Assembly (NCBI RefSeq): GCF_900187405.1
Contig: NZ_LT896716.1
Location: 2,236,001 to 2,300,000 of the forward strand
Origin: Geobacter sp. DSM 9736
Lineage (GTDB): Bacteria > Desulfobacterota > Desulfuromonadia > Geobacterales > Geobacteraceae
DNA length: 64,000 nt
Reading direction: 5' to 3'
Both the position numbers and the translations under genes were made by a program. This document shows, piece by piece, positions 26,908 to 36,955 of this stretch (its first letter is position 1; every line of letters begins with the position of its first letter). The notes under the pieces are model-generated. The model had not been told where the DNA came from and did not search any database. It saw only the letters and a list, made by a program, of their open reading frames with translations.

Positions 26908-27912
26908 CTAGTAGTTGTGACAGAGCCGACAAAGGCCCATCTTCTCTTCCAGGTTACTTTGGTAATAGTAACGGACGTCTCCCGCATGGGGCTTGTGACA
27001 GGAAACGCAGGAAAACTCCTTCCCCTTCCTGAGTGGAGACGTATCCTCTTTTGCGCTCAGAGGATGACCAGTGCCTCGTGGTGTCCTGACTGCATGAAGC
27101 TCGGTAGCGATTTTCGCATGACAGGAAAGACAAAGGTCCTTGGCCGCCATTCGCAGTTGGGACGGGTACGCGCTTCCATGCGGATCATGGCAAACCTCAC
27201 AAAGCCCGGCATCTATGGGGCCATGGAGATACTTTCGCTTCTTGAACTCCTCTGTCTTGTCGGAATGGCATTCCATGCACAGAGCGGCATCTCGTCGCGT
27301 CACGGCAAACTTCGGGTCACCCTCGATGGTATGGCAGTATGTGCAGGAATATGTTCCTGCAGGTCCATGAACGAACTTCACGTCCATCATTGATTTATGG
27401 CAGGTGAAACAGGGATGCTCTTTGCCTGGTGCGCTGTTGAGTTGTGCAGAGGTGGGCTTCATGTTATGGCAGGAAGCACACAGTTTTTCGTTCGCCGCCG
27501 TATGGAGGATATTCGGCCGATACTCCCCCGGGACCGCTTTAAGATCAAAGGATGGGTTGAAGAATATGTCGGTGGCTGCAGAATCGACTTTCTTTCCTGC
27601 ATTGTAGCCGTCAATGACCACAGCGTTCTTGCCTTTGTCCCACAATGGCCGAACAATGAGAAAATCATCGAAAGCCTTTCTGTACTCAGGTGCTCCGACA
27701 TTAAGGAGATCGCTTTCAACACCGTTTATTGTGATCTTTGCACCGGTAATCTCAGGGTTGTTGAACTTGACGATAAGGTAGTCCGCGCGTTTCACCCAGC
27801 TTTTTTCAGCCGGATAAATAAACGTTACGGCCGCGCCTGCCCATGCGGGAAGAAGCGACAGGAGTAGAAAAACAACCGGAATGCGGAATAGGAGTTTTTT
27901 AGAAGCGCTCAC
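26908..27912 (-). CDS. Octahaem c-type cytochrome with paired CXXCH motifs
   Basis: A 334-residue protein: signal peptide (about 1-27, ending AGA), a haem-free N-terminal beta domain (about 30-130), then eight CXXCH motifs (CASCH, CFTCH, CTYCH, CMECH, CEVCH, CLSCH, CVSCH, CRLCH). Several are followed by PH, as in the doubled-CXXCH family. It is periplasmic or outer-membrane facing and probably relays electrons. The stop of the upstream cytochrome gene is six bases before its start, so the two are one transcriptional unit. Confidence 0.92.
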   Translation of the reverse strand: MSASKKLLFRIPVVFLLLSLLPAWAGAAVTFIYPAEKSWVKRADYLIVKFNNPEITGAKITINGVESDLLNVGAPEYRKAFDDFLIVRPLWDKGKNAVVIDGYNAGKKVDSAATDIFFNPSFDLKAVPGEYRPNILHTAANEKLCASCHNMKPTSAQLNSAPGKEHPCFTCHKSMMDVKFVHGPAGTYSCTYCHTIEGDPKFAVTRRDAALCMECHSDKTEEFKKRKYLHGPIDAGLCEVCHDPHGSAYPSQLRMAAKDLCLSCHAKIATELHAVRTPRGTGHPLSAKEDTSPLRKGKEFSCVSCHKPHAGDVRYYYQSNLEEKMGLCRLCHNY

Positions 27913-27918
27913 GATACT

Positions 27919-28917
27919 TTACCAGTAGGAAACCGGCGACGTTCGATCATATGCCTTAGGCTTATGACAGCCGACTACGCAGGTCCCGCCGACAGGGGTT
28001 GGGCTGAAGAACATCGGTATGCTCCAGGAGCCGAAACCTGGAACGCTTTCCTTGATGAGCTTATGCTGGGTAGCTGCGTGCGCATCATGGCATGCCTTGC
28101 AGGAACGCCCATGGTCCGCCTTGTTGACGTGAAGGTAGTGCAGATTTGTGGTTCCGTTACGGAAATCGGTGACATCCGTCGTAGGGTTCTCGACGAGTTC
28201 TCTGCTGTGGCAGAGGAAGCAAAGCGCGTAATTGGAAGCCTGATAGGAGAGGTAGAACTCATCGGAGAAGTCCGCATTGAGTATCTTCCTGTAAGAGGAG
28301 CCATGAATGCTGTGACAACCGACACAATCACCGTAACCTACGGGCTCATGCACGAAATTCCCCTTCGCAAGTTCCCGGTCGTGACATTCGAAACAGAGAA
28401 ATGAACCGAACTTCTTTAACAGCTTCCGGTTTTCCGAGCTGTGCGGATCGTGGCAGAAAAGACAATTTCCACCCGCTACCGGCCCGTGTTGATACTTTTG
28501 CCTGAGCTTCCCCTCTTCATGGCACATGTGGCAGAGAGCTGCTCCCTTTTTCTTTAGCAGAAAGCTTGAGGGCGCCCGATGAGGAACATGGCAGGATGTG
28601 CATTCTCCCGCCGCAACGGGCGCATGGATGTATCTGGCTTTCTCCTCTTCGTGGCAGCGCAGACATAGCGCACCGGAATTCGATGAGGGCCGGGTCACAG
28701 CCTCTTTGTCGTGCGGATGCCGCAGACTCTCTTTAAGTTGGTGGCAAGATTTGCAGTCGTCGGAAGCCTCCGCCATATGCACAGTCCGCCCTGCTTTGTC
28801 GACCACCTTGTCGGCATGGCAGGTCAGGCAGGGATGTTCGCCGGCTGAACAGACAACGGAACAGGCCAGTGACATACCCAGCACCAGCACTTTCAGCAGC
28901 ATGCGATGAAACCACAT
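27919..28917 (-). CDS. Multihaem c-type cytochrome, ten CXXCH plus one CX3CH
   Basis: The 332-residue protein has a signal peptide (about 1-24) and ten CXXCH motifs spread over its length (CLTCH, CKSCH, CLRCH, CTSCH, CHMCH, CLFCH, CFECH, CVGCH, CFLCH, CKACH). Near the C-terminus is 'GGTCVVGCHKP', a CX3CH motif that could hold an eleventh haem. Doubled-CXXCH spacing with PH residues is seen throughout. It lies directly after ccsA, so its haem attachment is probably made by the CcsA-ResB pair encoded in front of it. Confidence 0.92.
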   Translation of the reverse strand: MWFHRMLLKVLVLGMSLACSVVCSAGEHPCLTCHADKVVDKAGRTVHMAEASDDCKSCHQLKESLRHPHDKEAVTRPSSNSGALCLRCHEEEKARYIHAPVAAGECTSCHVPHRAPSSFLLKKKGAALCHMCHEEGKLRQKYQHGPVAGGNCLFCHDPHSSENRKLLKKFGSFLCFECHDRELAKGNFVHEPVGYGDCVGCHSIHGSSYRKILNADFSDEFYLSYQASNYALCFLCHSRELVENPTTDVTDFRNGTTNLHYLHVNKADHGRSCKACHDAHAATQHKLIKESVPGFGSWSIPMFFSPTPVGGTCVVGCHKPKAYDRTSPVSYW

Positions 28918-28972
28918 TCCTCATCCTTTGCCCTCCTTCTGCAGGAAAGCCTCTGGCGTAGGGCAGGCCGCG

Positions 28973-29827
28973 TTAGCTGCCGCCGCCATAGCTGTGCAGA
29001 CCGGACAGGAGCAAGTTCACGCCGAGGTAGCAGAAAATAGTTGCGGCGAAGCCTATAATCGAAAGGATGGCGGCCCTTCTGCCAACCCACCCGCGAGTAA
29101 TCCGCGCATGGAGAAATGCAGCGTAGATGAACCAGACAATAAGGGACCATGTTTCTTTCGGGTCCCAGCTCCAGTATGTTCCCCACGCATAGTTGGCCCA
29201 AGCGGCGCCCGTGACGATACCCAGCGTCAGGAGAGGGAAGCCGATCATGATCGCCTTGTAGTTCAGGTCGTCGAGCACTCTGATGGAGGGGAACATGGAG
29301 AGGATTCCTCCTGCCGCCACATCTCCCGAAGAAGATTCATGTTTTTCCTTGATAAGGTACATGAATGATATGCCGCAGGCCACCGCAAAGGCTGCGTATC
29401 CGAGAAAGCATGTGATGACGTGATAGAGCAGCCAGTTGCTCTGCAGTGCCGGAACAAGGGGCTCTATACCGCTATTCAGGCCCAGCTGGGCCCATGCCAT
29501 GCCGAGGAGCGCAAAGGGGACTACAAAAGCGCCTATTACCCGGTATTTGTATTTCATCTCGATGAGGCCGTAGATAAGGATGATGGTCCAGGAGAAGAAG
29601 ACCACGGACTCGTACAGGTTGGAAAGCGGCGCATGGCCGTGCCCCATGTCGTAAGACTCCTTCCACCGCAGGCCTATGGCGATGGTCTGGATCACGAACC
29701 CCAGGTAGGCGATGTAGCTCGCACCAGCTCCGACATTCTTGTTCCTCGTTGCGAGAAAGGCGAAGAAAGCCAGCATCGAGATCATATAGGAGAAGGTGGT
29801 GATGTTGAACAGCATGGAACTGGACAT
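28973..29827 (-). CDS. ccsA: Cytochrome c biogenesis protein CcsA/CcsB-type (haem handling)
   Basis: A 284-residue protein with eight or so transmembrane segments and the tryptophan-rich WWD signature 'WGTYWSWDPKETW' near residues 215-227, flanked by conserved His residues (for example in 'WLLYHVITCFLGYAAF' and 'FLHARITRGW'). With ResB it forms the system II synthetase that moves haem across the membrane and joins it to CXXCH proteins. It is followed by two multihaem cytochrome genes. Genes of this type in Geobacter relatives are also labelled ccsB or resC. Confidence 0.92.
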   Translation of the reverse strand: MSSSMLFNITTFSYMISMLAFFAFLATRNKNVGAGASYIAYLGFVIQTIAIGLRWKESYDMGHGHAPLSNLYESVVFFSWTIILIYGLIEMKYKYRVIGAFVVPFALLGMAWAQLGLNSGIEPLVPALQSNWLLYHVITCFLGYAAFAVACGISFMYLIKEKHESSSGDVAAGGILSMFPSIRVLDDLNYKAIMIGFPLLTLGIVTGAAWANYAWGTYWSWDPKETWSLIVWFIYAAFLHARITRGWVGRRAAILSIIGFAATIFCYLGVNLLLSGLHSYGGGS

Positions 29828-29893
29828 GTTGTATGTTTCCTCCGCGCTTTTACGTTAGGTACAATCTGCTGCGGCGATTCCGTCTACCGGTCA

Positions 29894-31255
29894 TCACCCT
29901 TTCTTCAACTTGTCCACAAGGTTTTCGAAGGTGCCCTGGAAGGCAGCGGGATTTTTGCTGGCAGTTCCGCCGACCACCACGCGCCCCTGTGCAATCCTGA
30001 TCCAGATACGCTTGTGAGACATGAAAAATGCCATCATTATCCCGATGACCATAAGAATGCAGCCGAGCCAGACTACCCAGACCCCCGGGTCCTTGGCGAC
30101 CTGCAATCCGGTATAGAATTTCTCGTCCGACCCGGTGTAGTTAAAGATCAGGTCATCCCCCCGTTGGGCATCGAAGTCCGGGTAGTTGCGGAACACGATG
30201 AAGGACTGCGGAGCACCGCCTCCTGCCGGACGCACCTCTATCTTTACAGCCGGACCCGAAAATTCGGGAATGAAGCTCCGTACCTCTTGAGTCGACTCCA
30301 CCACCTGAACGGTGCCGCCGCCGGGAAGAGCTACAGACTCCCCCTGACGTGCGATCAGCTTCACGGGAGCGCCACCTTTGCGGCTTTGAACAGTGAGGTG
30401 AAAGACCGCGCTGTCACCGGCAGGTCCGTAGCTGGACTGATAGAAAGTAATACCTTTGTAGGTGAGCGGGTGGTTTACGACAATCGGGATATTTTGATAT
30501 CCCTGGACCGGCTGCCCATTCTCAAGAACCGTCAGTACGCTCTTGAATTCCTTTGGCGCCCCGGTGTCGTAGAAGGAAACGGAGAATTTTTCGCATTTGA
30601 CTGCAAAACCAAGTTCAATCGGTTTTTCGGTCCGCGTATAAACCGTGGAAGTGCTTGTTCCCTCGACGATGTTCACGAAGGCCTTGTAACCGAAGAAGGA
30701 CCCGATCAGTGCGCCGATGAAGATTATGATGATGCTGAGGTGAACAACGTAGACACCCAGCCGGGAGTATGGGCTTTTCTGGGCGAAAAGATGATACTCG
30801 CCATTATGCTCGGTAACCACCGGCGCGGCGAATTCCGCCTTGAGAAACTCCGTAAGCTTCTGGCGCTGCGAAGCCAGGTCTCCCGACAGTTTCATCTCGT
30901 GAGTGAGCGAAAGGGACTTCTCGACCCCCTCGTCCATGACGAGAGTGGGCTCCGAAATCATCTTCCATACCCGCGGGAGCCGCTTGATCGAACATGCCAC
31001 CAGGTTCACAGTCAGCAGATAGAGCAGGAGAATGAACCACCAGGAGTGGTACATGTCGAAGAAGCCAAGCTTCTCGTACACCTGCAATTTGGTCTGGCTG
31101 ATGGAGTGTAGATACTCGGGAGGAGGAGTCCCCTGAGGGATGACCGTGCCGATGATCGACGTTGCGGCAAGACCGATGAGCAGAAAGATGGAGAGCTTGA
31201 GTGAACAGAAGAAATCCCACAGCGCCTGCAGAAAACCACCTTTGTTAGTTGTCAA
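29894..31255 (-). CDS. resB: Cytochrome c biogenesis protein ResB, TTG start
   Basis: About 453 residues. Three transmembrane segments near the N-terminus ('LKLSIFLLIGLAATSIIGTV', in a slightly shorter form), a long periplasmic domain (about 190-390) and a final transmembrane helix mark ResB/Ccs1, with 'GTVIPQG' and 'WWFILLLYLLTVNLVACS' as familiar pieces. I chose the TTG at 31255 because AGGAG lies seven bases upstream; in-frame codons further up (to 31360) have no such site and would add residues unlike the family. It is the first gene of the cytochrome operon, 188 bases after purD. Confidence 0.9.
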   Translation of the reverse strand: MTTNKGGFLQALWDFFCSLKLSIFLLIGLAATSIIGTVIPQGTPPPEYLHSISQTKLQVYEKLGFFDMYHSWWFILLLYLLTVNLVACSIKRLPRVWKMISEPTLVMDEGVEKSLSLTHEMKLSGDLASQRQKLTEFLKAEFAAPVVTEHNGEYHLFAQKSPYSRLGVYVVHLSIIIIFIGALIGSFFGYKAFVNIVEGTSTSTVYTRTEKPIELGFAVKCEKFSVSFYDTGAPKEFKSVLTVLENGQPVQGYQNIPIVVNHPLTYKGITFYQSSYGPAGDSAVFHLTVQSRKGGAPVKLIARQGESVALPGGGTVQVVESTQEVRSFIPEFSGPAVKIEVRPAGGGAPQSFIVFRNYPDFDAQRGDDLIFNYTGSDEKFYTGLQVAKDPGVWVVWLGCILMVIGIMMAFFMSHKRIWIRIAQGRVVVGGTASKNPAAFQGTFENLVDKLKKG

Positions 31256-31443
31256 ACGTCTTCTCCTGAATGGAATGGGTGTGCCGCCAATGCAATTCTT
31301 CGGGATTATATATGACTTGCCCGAAAAAAAGAAATCGAAATTTAGCGAGGCGTGAAGCACCGGCTACTTTTGCCTCTACCGCCATCAGCTTTTCCTGCGA
31401 ACATTGCTGAACGTCGGCCACAGACACCAGGCCGGCTCCGAAA

Positions 31444-32721
31444 CTACCGACCGATGGCTTTCCGGCCGATATCCCTGCGATAGTGGGCACCGTCCCACTC
31501 GATAGCGACAACCCCCTGATAGGCTTTGTCGATGGCATCCTTTACCGTAGCTCCCCGCGCAGTGACCCCAAGCACCCGGCCGCCGTTGGTAAAGTACCGT
31601 CCACCCTTCTCGGTGGTTCCAGCGTGGAAAACCACAAGATCATCCATTGCCCCACCCCCGTCGAGTCCCCGGATTTCGTCACCTTTCCGGTATTCTCCGG
31701 GATATCCTCCGGCAGCCATCACGACACATACCGACGCTTCATCGTGCCATTCGAGCCGGACGTTGGAAATATCGCCTTCTGCCACCGCCAGGAGTACGGG
31801 GACGATGTCCGACTTTAGGCGCATGAGAAGCGGCTGACACTCCGGGTCTCCGAACCGGGCGTTGAATTCAAGAGTTTTTACGGATTCTCCGTCGATCATC
31901 AGACCCGCGTAAAGCACACCACGATAGGGCCGGCCTTCGGCGGCCATTCCGTCCACCGTTCGGCGCATCACTTCTGCCATCGCCTTTTCATGTATTGCAG
32001 GCGTCACCACCGGGGCCGGGGAGTAGGCCCCCATCCCACCTGTGTTGGGCCCCTGATCACCGTCGAAAACAGCTTTGTGATCCTGGGCGCTTGCCAGGGG
32101 AATGATATTCTTGCCATCGGTGAAGGCCAGAAAGGACGCCTCCTCGCCGCGAAGGAATTCCTCGATGACAACTTTTGCTCCGGCATCCCCGAACGCCGAA
32201 CCGGACAGCATATCGGTAACAGCCTGCACCGCCTCGTCCCGGTCCTGCGCAATCACTACTCCCTTGCCGGCAGCAAGGCCGTCCGCCTTGATGACGATGG
32301 GAGTTCCGATTCGGTCGATAAAGGCCACGGCCGGGTCGACCTCCGTAAAGACCTCGTAGGCCGCAGTGGGCACCTGATATTTCTTCATCAGCTCTTTAGC
32401 GAAGGCCTTGCTCGCCTCTATGAACGCAGCGTTGCGCCTTGCTCCGAAAATCTTGAGGCCGTACTCTTCGAAAAGGTCCACAACACCCAGGGAAAGCGGG
32501 AGTTCCGGCCCCACAACCGTCAGGTCGATCTTCTGCCGCCGGGCAAAGTCGAGGAGTCCGGGCAGGTCGTCCACCCGAATGTCGACGTTTTCCCCGAGCC
32601 GGGCAGTACCCGGATTTCCCGGGGCGCAATATACTTTTTCGACGAGGGGGGACTGCGCGATTTTCCAGACAAGAGCATGCTCGCGTCCCCCGCTGCCGAT
32701 AACCAAGACGTTCATCTTCAT
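31444..32721 (-). CDS. purD: Phosphoribosylamine-glycine ligase
   Basis: A 425-residue ATP-grasp enzyme of purine synthesis that joins glycine to phosphoribosylamine. Visible motifs: 'VIGSGGREHAL' at the N-terminus, 'VVGPELPLSLGV', 'KADGLAAGKGVV' (ATP-grasp), 'DHKAVFDGDQGPNTGGMGAYSP' (in part) and 'EFNARFGDPECQ'. It is complete and of normal length. It ends the run purH, membrane transferase, GT2, purD and stands before resB. Confidence 0.97.
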   Translation of the reverse strand: MKMNVLVIGSGGREHALVWKIAQSPLVEKVYCAPGNPGTARLGENVDIRVDDLPGLLDFARRQKIDLTVVGPELPLSLGVVDLFEEYGLKIFGARRNAAFIEASKAFAKELMKKYQVPTAAYEVFTEVDPAVAFIDRIGTPIVIKADGLAAGKGVVIAQDRDEAVQAVTDMLSGSAFGDAGAKVVIEEFLRGEEASFLAFTDGKNIIPLASAQDHKAVFDGDQGPNTGGMGAYSPAPVVTPAIHEKAMAEVMRRTVDGMAAEGRPYRGVLYAGLMIDGESVKTLEFNARFGDPECQPLLMRLKSDIVPVLLAVAEGDISNVRLEWHDEASVCVVMAAGGYPGEYRKGDEIRGLDGGGAMDDLVVFHAGTTEKGGRYFTNGGRVLGVTARGATVKDAIDKAYQGVVAIEWDGAHYRRDIGRKAIGR

Positions 32722-32755
32722 GTGCTCCCTCCTGCCGTTACCACGGCATGATCTA

Positions 32756-33499
32756 TCATTGATCCTGAAATATTGGAGACTTCATAATTCCCAAACGGTT
32801 CAAGCGAAACTGAAACGCCGTCCGAAGGACGCCGAGGCCGTATATGACGCTGCGCTTGAAATTGATGGAAGAGGCATCCTCGAAATACTTTGTCGGACAA
32901 CTCACCTCGCCGATGCGGTAGCCGAACCAGACAACCTGGGCTAGCATCTGGTTGTCGAAGACGAAATCGTCGGAGTTCCTGTCCAGCGGGAGCTTTTCGA
33001 GAATCTCCCGCGAGAAGGCGCGGTACCCAGTATGATATTCCGACAGCTTGTGTCCGAGCAGCAGATTCTCGACCAGTGTAAGAAAGCGGTTCGCCACATA
33101 CTTGTATAGGGGCATGCCCCCTTCCAGGGCGCCTACACCGAGAATCCTGGACGCGAGAACCACGTCGAATTCTCCGTATGCGATCATGGCCGCCATGGCC
33201 GTAATCAGGCGGGGGGTATACTGGTAATCCGGATGGAGCATGATGACGATGTCGGCACCCGCATCCAGGGCGGCCCGATAGCAGGTCTTCTGGTTTCCGC
33301 CGTAACCCTTGTTACGCTCGTGGACGATAGTGGCGATACCGAGCCGGCGGGATACCCGGCTCGTATCGTCCCGGCTCGCATCATCCACAAGCAGCACATG
33401 GTCGACCACCTCGAAGGGGATTTCGTTATACGTCATTTCGAGGGTTTTGGCGGCGTTATAAGCGGGAAGCACCACCACTACTTTTTTGTCATTCAGCAT
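32756..33499 (-). CDS. Glycosyltransferase family 2, DPM1-like
   Basis: A 247-residue GT2 without obvious membrane helices: '[15 protein letters not shown]', '[11 protein letters not shown]', '[13 protein letters not shown]', and '[11 protein letters not shown]' where many relatives have DXD-type 'DGDxQ'. '[16 protein letters not shown]' is typical of dolichol/polyprenyl-phosphate sugar transferases. It lies between purD and a GT-C/TPR membrane protein; the two probably make and use a lipid-linked sugar. Confidence 0.85.
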   Translation of the reverse strand: MLNDKKVVVVLPAYNAAKTLEMTYNEIPFEVVDHVLLVDDASRDDTSRVSRRLGIATIVHERNKGYGGNQKTCYRAALDAGADIVIMLHPDYQYTPRLITAMAAMIAYGEFDVVLASRILGVGALEGGMPLYKYVANRFLTLVENLLLGHKLSEYHTGYRAFSREILEKLPLDRNSDDFVFDNQMLAQVVWFGYRIGEVSCPTKYFEDASSINFKRSVIYGLGVLRTAFQFRLNRLGIMKSPIFQDQ

Positions 33500-33527
33500 A
33501 AACCACCTTCTTCGTCACCGCCGGATT

Positions 33528-35159
33528 CTAGTCCGCCTGCCGCAACTCGCCTTCCATCATGTCCAGTCTCTTCAGATTGTCGAGAGCATTGGCATCTTCC
33601 GGGTTCACCTGTAACGCTGCAAGAAATGCCTGCCTCGCCTCTTTGAACAGACGCTGTTCGGCGTATACCGCACCCAGGTTTGTCAGTATCTGCCAGTTCC
33701 GAGGCTCCAGCCTGAGCGCAGCACGCAGATCACCGGCTGCACTGTTGAGATCCCCGAGCTGGATGTGAACCAGTGCCCTGCTGCTGAAGGCTTCGGTTAG
33801 CTCCGGATTGAGATGCAGTGCGCGATTGAATGCAACAAGCGATTCCGCGAGTTGTCCCTGCTCAAGCAGTTTCTGCGCCCTGAAGTACTCACCGAAATAC
33901 CCCCCCGGCGCATCGCGGATGACAGCATCACGGAAAGCGGCCTGGTCCTTCCAGTTGCCGGTTCTGACAAATGTCGCGCCAGCCGCTAAAAGCAGAATTA
34001 AGGCCGCCGCCCATTGCAAATACCGTCTGTTCCGTTCACCCAGCTCACTCACTCCTGCAGTCACGGCAAAAGCAATGCCTGCCATAGGGAGGTAGAGGTA
34101 GCGGTCAGCCATCGGTGCCGGCTGAATGATGGCAATCAGGCCGGAAACCGGCAGCAGTACCAGCAGAAACCAGACAAGTCCAAAGGCAGCCCGGGGCCGG
34201 CGATGCCAGGCGAAGCCTACTGCTGCAACGGCAGCAGCGACCACCGCCATCGGAACAAGGACAGACATGCTGCCCGCAATTTTCTGAACCGGCAAGTCGT
34301 AAAAGACCCGCAGATCGAATGGCAACAGCACATTGGCCATGTACCGCGCAACAAGCCCGGCACTGGTATAAACCCGCCATGCCGGCGGCACCGCCCCTGA
34401 GGATAGTTCCGTCAGAAACGAAAATCTCAGGGCCATGTAGATACCCACTGGCAGAACGTAGAGCAACAGGGGCAGAAGTCGCCCTCCACGCTCCTTTAGG
34501 ACGAAAAACGCATACAGGAAAACAAGCAGGGGAAGGGTGATCCCCATCTCCTTGGTCAGGAGGGCCGCAAAGCACAGAAGGAGCGAGCCCCCCAGCGCGA
34601 TGGTACTCCGCTTCTCCGCATATGCGAGGTATGCCCGGAAAGCACCAAGCATGAACATGGCACAGATGATGTCGCCGCGTGCAGTGATCCAGGAAACAGC
34701 CTCGGCCTGGACAGGATGCACTCCGAAAAGAAGCGCCCCTAACGTTGCCGCCCCTGTGTTTTGCCAGAGCCGGCGGGCAATGAAGAAGACGATGAGGGTC
34801 GCGCCAAGGTGAAGCAGGACGTTCACAAGGTGGAACCCTGCAGGATTGACTCCCCACAGGCGATGATCCAGCGCCAGCGAAAGAGTCAGCAGCGGCCGGT
34901 AGTAAGGGGTCGCATTCCCCAACAGGGTGGCCCCTGCAGATCCGAAGGCAACCTTGAAGACATCATCGTTCCATAGAGAGGATCGCTCCTTCAGGAGTTC
35001 AATGTCGTCGTAGACGAAATCCATCCATATGGTACGTGAAAACACGAGAAGGCATCCGAGTATGATGACGAACAGGGCAAGCGGAACCCCCCGCGGCTCC
35101 GCTCGTACCGCCGAGGGGGCTGTCCGGCCATTCCCCCCTTCAATGCATCCCTCGATCAT
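33528..35159 (-). CDS. GT-C-like multi-spanning membrane protein with C-terminal TPRs
   Basis: About 543 residues with ten or more transmembrane segments followed by three or four TPRs in the last 150 residues ('[20 protein letters not shown]', '[14 protein letters not shown]'). Early loops show 'FVYDDIELL' and '[16 protein letters not shown]', matching the paralogue at 15340-16983. The architecture is TMTC/DUF1736-like. Two starts are possible: the ATG at 35159 or a TTG at 35180, five bases after the purH stop; neither has a strong ribosome site. Likely an extracytoplasmic glycosyltransferase. Confidence 0.8.
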   Translation of the reverse strand: MIEGCIEGGNGRTAPSAVRAEPRGVPLALFVIILGCLLVFSRTIWMDFVYDDIELLKERSSLWNDDVFKVAFGSAGATLLGNATPYYRPLLTLSLALDHRLWGVNPAGFHLVNVLLHLGATLIVFFIARRLWQNTGAATLGALLFGVHPVQAEAVSWITARGDIICAMFMLGAFRAYLAYAEKRSTIALGGSLLLCFAALLTKEMGITLPLLVFLYAFFVLKERGGRLLPLLLYVLPVGIYMALRFSFLTELSSGAVPPAWRVYTSAGLVARYMANVLLPFDLRVFYDLPVQKIAGSMSVLVPMAVVAAAVAAVGFAWHRRPRAAFGLVWFLLVLLPVSGLIAIIQPAPMADRYLYLPMAGIAFAVTAGVSELGERNRRYLQWAAALILLLAAGATFVRTGNWKDQAAFRDAVIRDAPGGYFGEYFRAQKLLEQGQLAESLVAFNRALHLNPELTEAFSSRALVHIQLGDLNSAAGDLRAALRLEPRNWQILTNLGAVYAEQRLFKEARQAFLAALQVNPEDANALDNLKRLDMMEGELRQAD

Positions 35160-35185
35160 CGTGCTCGGTACCGGACTCAACGTTC

Positions 35186-36751
35186 TCAGTGCCGGAAATG
35201 GCGCATGCCGGTAAAGACCATCGCAATGCCGTGCTCGTCGGCGGCGGCAATCACCTCTTCATCGCGCATGCTCCCACCCGGCTGGATGACTGCGGTTATA
35301 CCCACGGAAGCGGCATTATCCAGCCCATCCCTGAAGGGGAAAAAAGCATCCGAAGCCATTACGGCACCGGCGACGGAAAGCCCCGCATGCTCAGCCTTGA
35401 TGGCGGCGATGCGCGCCGAATTCACCCGGCTCATCTGCCCGGCGCCGACACCGATGGTCATTCCGTCCTTTCCGTAGACAATAGCATTCGACTTCACGTA
35501 CTTGGATACCCGCCACGTGAAAAGGAGGTCCTCCAGTTCCTTGTCGGTGGGCGCCCGCTTCGTCACCACCTTGAGCGTGTCGAAGATCGCCAGGTCCGCA
35601 TCCTGAACGAGAAGCCCCCCATTCACCCGCTTCAGGTCAAGGCGTGCTCCCGGCTCGGCCGGCCACTCGCCGCACTCAAGTAGACGTACGTTCTTTTTTG
35701 CCGCGACTATTTCCTGGGCCGACGGCGTCACCTTCGGAGCGATGATGACCTCGACGAACTGCCGGTCGACTATTGCCCGCGCCGTCTCCTCGTCAAGCTC
35801 GCGATTGAAGGCGATTATGCCGCCGAAAGCCGACTCGGGATCGGTGCTGTAGGCACGATTGTAAGCCTCGGTAAGATTTGCGCCGAGGGCTACGCCGCAG
35901 GGATTCGCGTGCTTCACGATGACGCAGGCAGGGCCTTCCCCGAACTGCTTGATGCACTCTAGAGCAGCATCGGTATCGGCGATGTTGTTGTAAGAAAGCT
36001 CCTTTCCCTGCAGTTGGCGCGCCGTAGCCACCGAAGCCTCTGTGACATTCTTCTCAACGTAAAATGCCGCGCTCTGGTGAGGGTTCTCCCCGTAGCGCAT
36101 CTCCTGAGCCTTCCTGTACTGGAACGTCAGCGTTTCCGGATAGAGGGTGGAACCCTGACCGACCCTGGCGCCCAGCCAGTTGGAAATGGCTCCGTCGTAG
36201 GCGGCTGTGTGCTGGTAGACCTTCACTGCCAGAGCAAAGTTGGTCTCTTTCGAAACCGAACCGCCGCTAGCTTTCATCTCATCGAGAACCTTCCGGTAGT
36301 CGGTGTGATCAACGATTACGGTTACGTCGGCGTTGTTCTTTGCGGCTGAACGGAGCATCGTCGGACCGCCTATGTCTATGTTCTCGATGGCGTCCTCCAG
36401 GGTGCAATCCGGCTTCGCCACCGTCGCTTCGAACGGATAGAGGTTAACCACAACCATGTCTATGGGTTCGATGCCGTGCGCCTTCATGGTCGAAATATGT
36501 TCGGGATTGCTCCGCATGCCAAGGAGCCCCCCATGCACCTTCGGATGCAGGGTCTTCACTCTCCCGTCGAGCATTTCTGGAAACCCCGTGAAGTCCGAAA
36601 CATCCTTGACCGTCAAGCCCGCGTCCCGCAATAGCTTTGCAGTCCCGCCGGTGGAAAGTATTTCGACCCCGTATCCTGCGAGTTCCCGGGCGAAGTCGAC
36701 CAGACCCGTTTTGTCGGAAACGCTGATAAGCGCTCGTGTGATTTTAGCCAT
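35186..36751 (-). CDS. purH: Bifunctional AICAR formyltransferase / IMP cyclohydrolase
   Basis: The 521-residue protein catalyses the last two steps of IMP synthesis. The N-terminal cyclohydrolase has '[15 protein letters not shown]', '[11 protein letters not shown]' and '[13 protein letters not shown]'. The C-terminal formyltransferase has '[12 protein letters not shown]', '[12 protein letters not shown]' and '[12 protein letters not shown]'. All are complete. It leads a unit containing membrane glycosylation genes and purD. The 204 bases upstream to 36955 show no terminator or other clear element. Confidence 0.97.
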   Translation of the reverse strand: MAKITRALISVSDKTGLVDFARELAGYGVEILSTGGTAKLLRDAGLTVKDVSDFTGFPEMLDGRVKTLHPKVHGGLLGMRSNPEHISTMKAHGIEPIDMVVVNLYPFEATVAKPDCTLEDAIENIDIGGPTMLRSAAKNNADVTVIVDHTDYRKVLDEMKASGGSVSKETNFALAVKVYQHTAAYDGAISNWLGARVGQGSTLYPETLTFQYRKAQEMRYGENPHQSAAFYVEKNVTEASVATARQLQGKELSYNNIADTDAALECIKQFGEGPACVIVKHANPCGVALGANLTEAYNRAYSTDPESAFGGIIAFNRELDEETARAIVDRQFVEVIIAPKVTPSAQEIVAAKKNVRLLECGEWPAEPGARLDLKRVNGGLLVQDADLAIFDTLKVVTKRAPTDKELEDLLFTWRVSKYVKSNAIVYGKDGMTIGVGAGQMSRVNSARIAAIKAEHAGLSVAGAVMASDAFFPFRDGLDNAASVGITAVIQPGGSMRDEEVIAAADEHGIAMVFTGMRHFRH

Positions 36752-36955
36752 GTCTCGTTGCTCCTTGTTGTTATTGAATTCGCGACCGCCGGTGGCGGCA
36801 AGTATGAAAAGTGTGGAAACAACTTCGGACGACCTTTTTACCGGAAGAGGCTGCTTCCGTCAATTCCCCTTTTAGACAGCTTGTACCTCATGGCTGCAGA
36901 AAGATGCTGCATCGCGGTTGAATACCCGGTCGCGGCGGAGGGGTTGATGCAGATG

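Noticed and set aside
29420-31111. Plus-strand open frame of 563 codons
   Set aside because: It mirrors ccsA and resB on the other strand; the product has no recognisable motif, while the minus strand has clear ResB and CcsA signatures.
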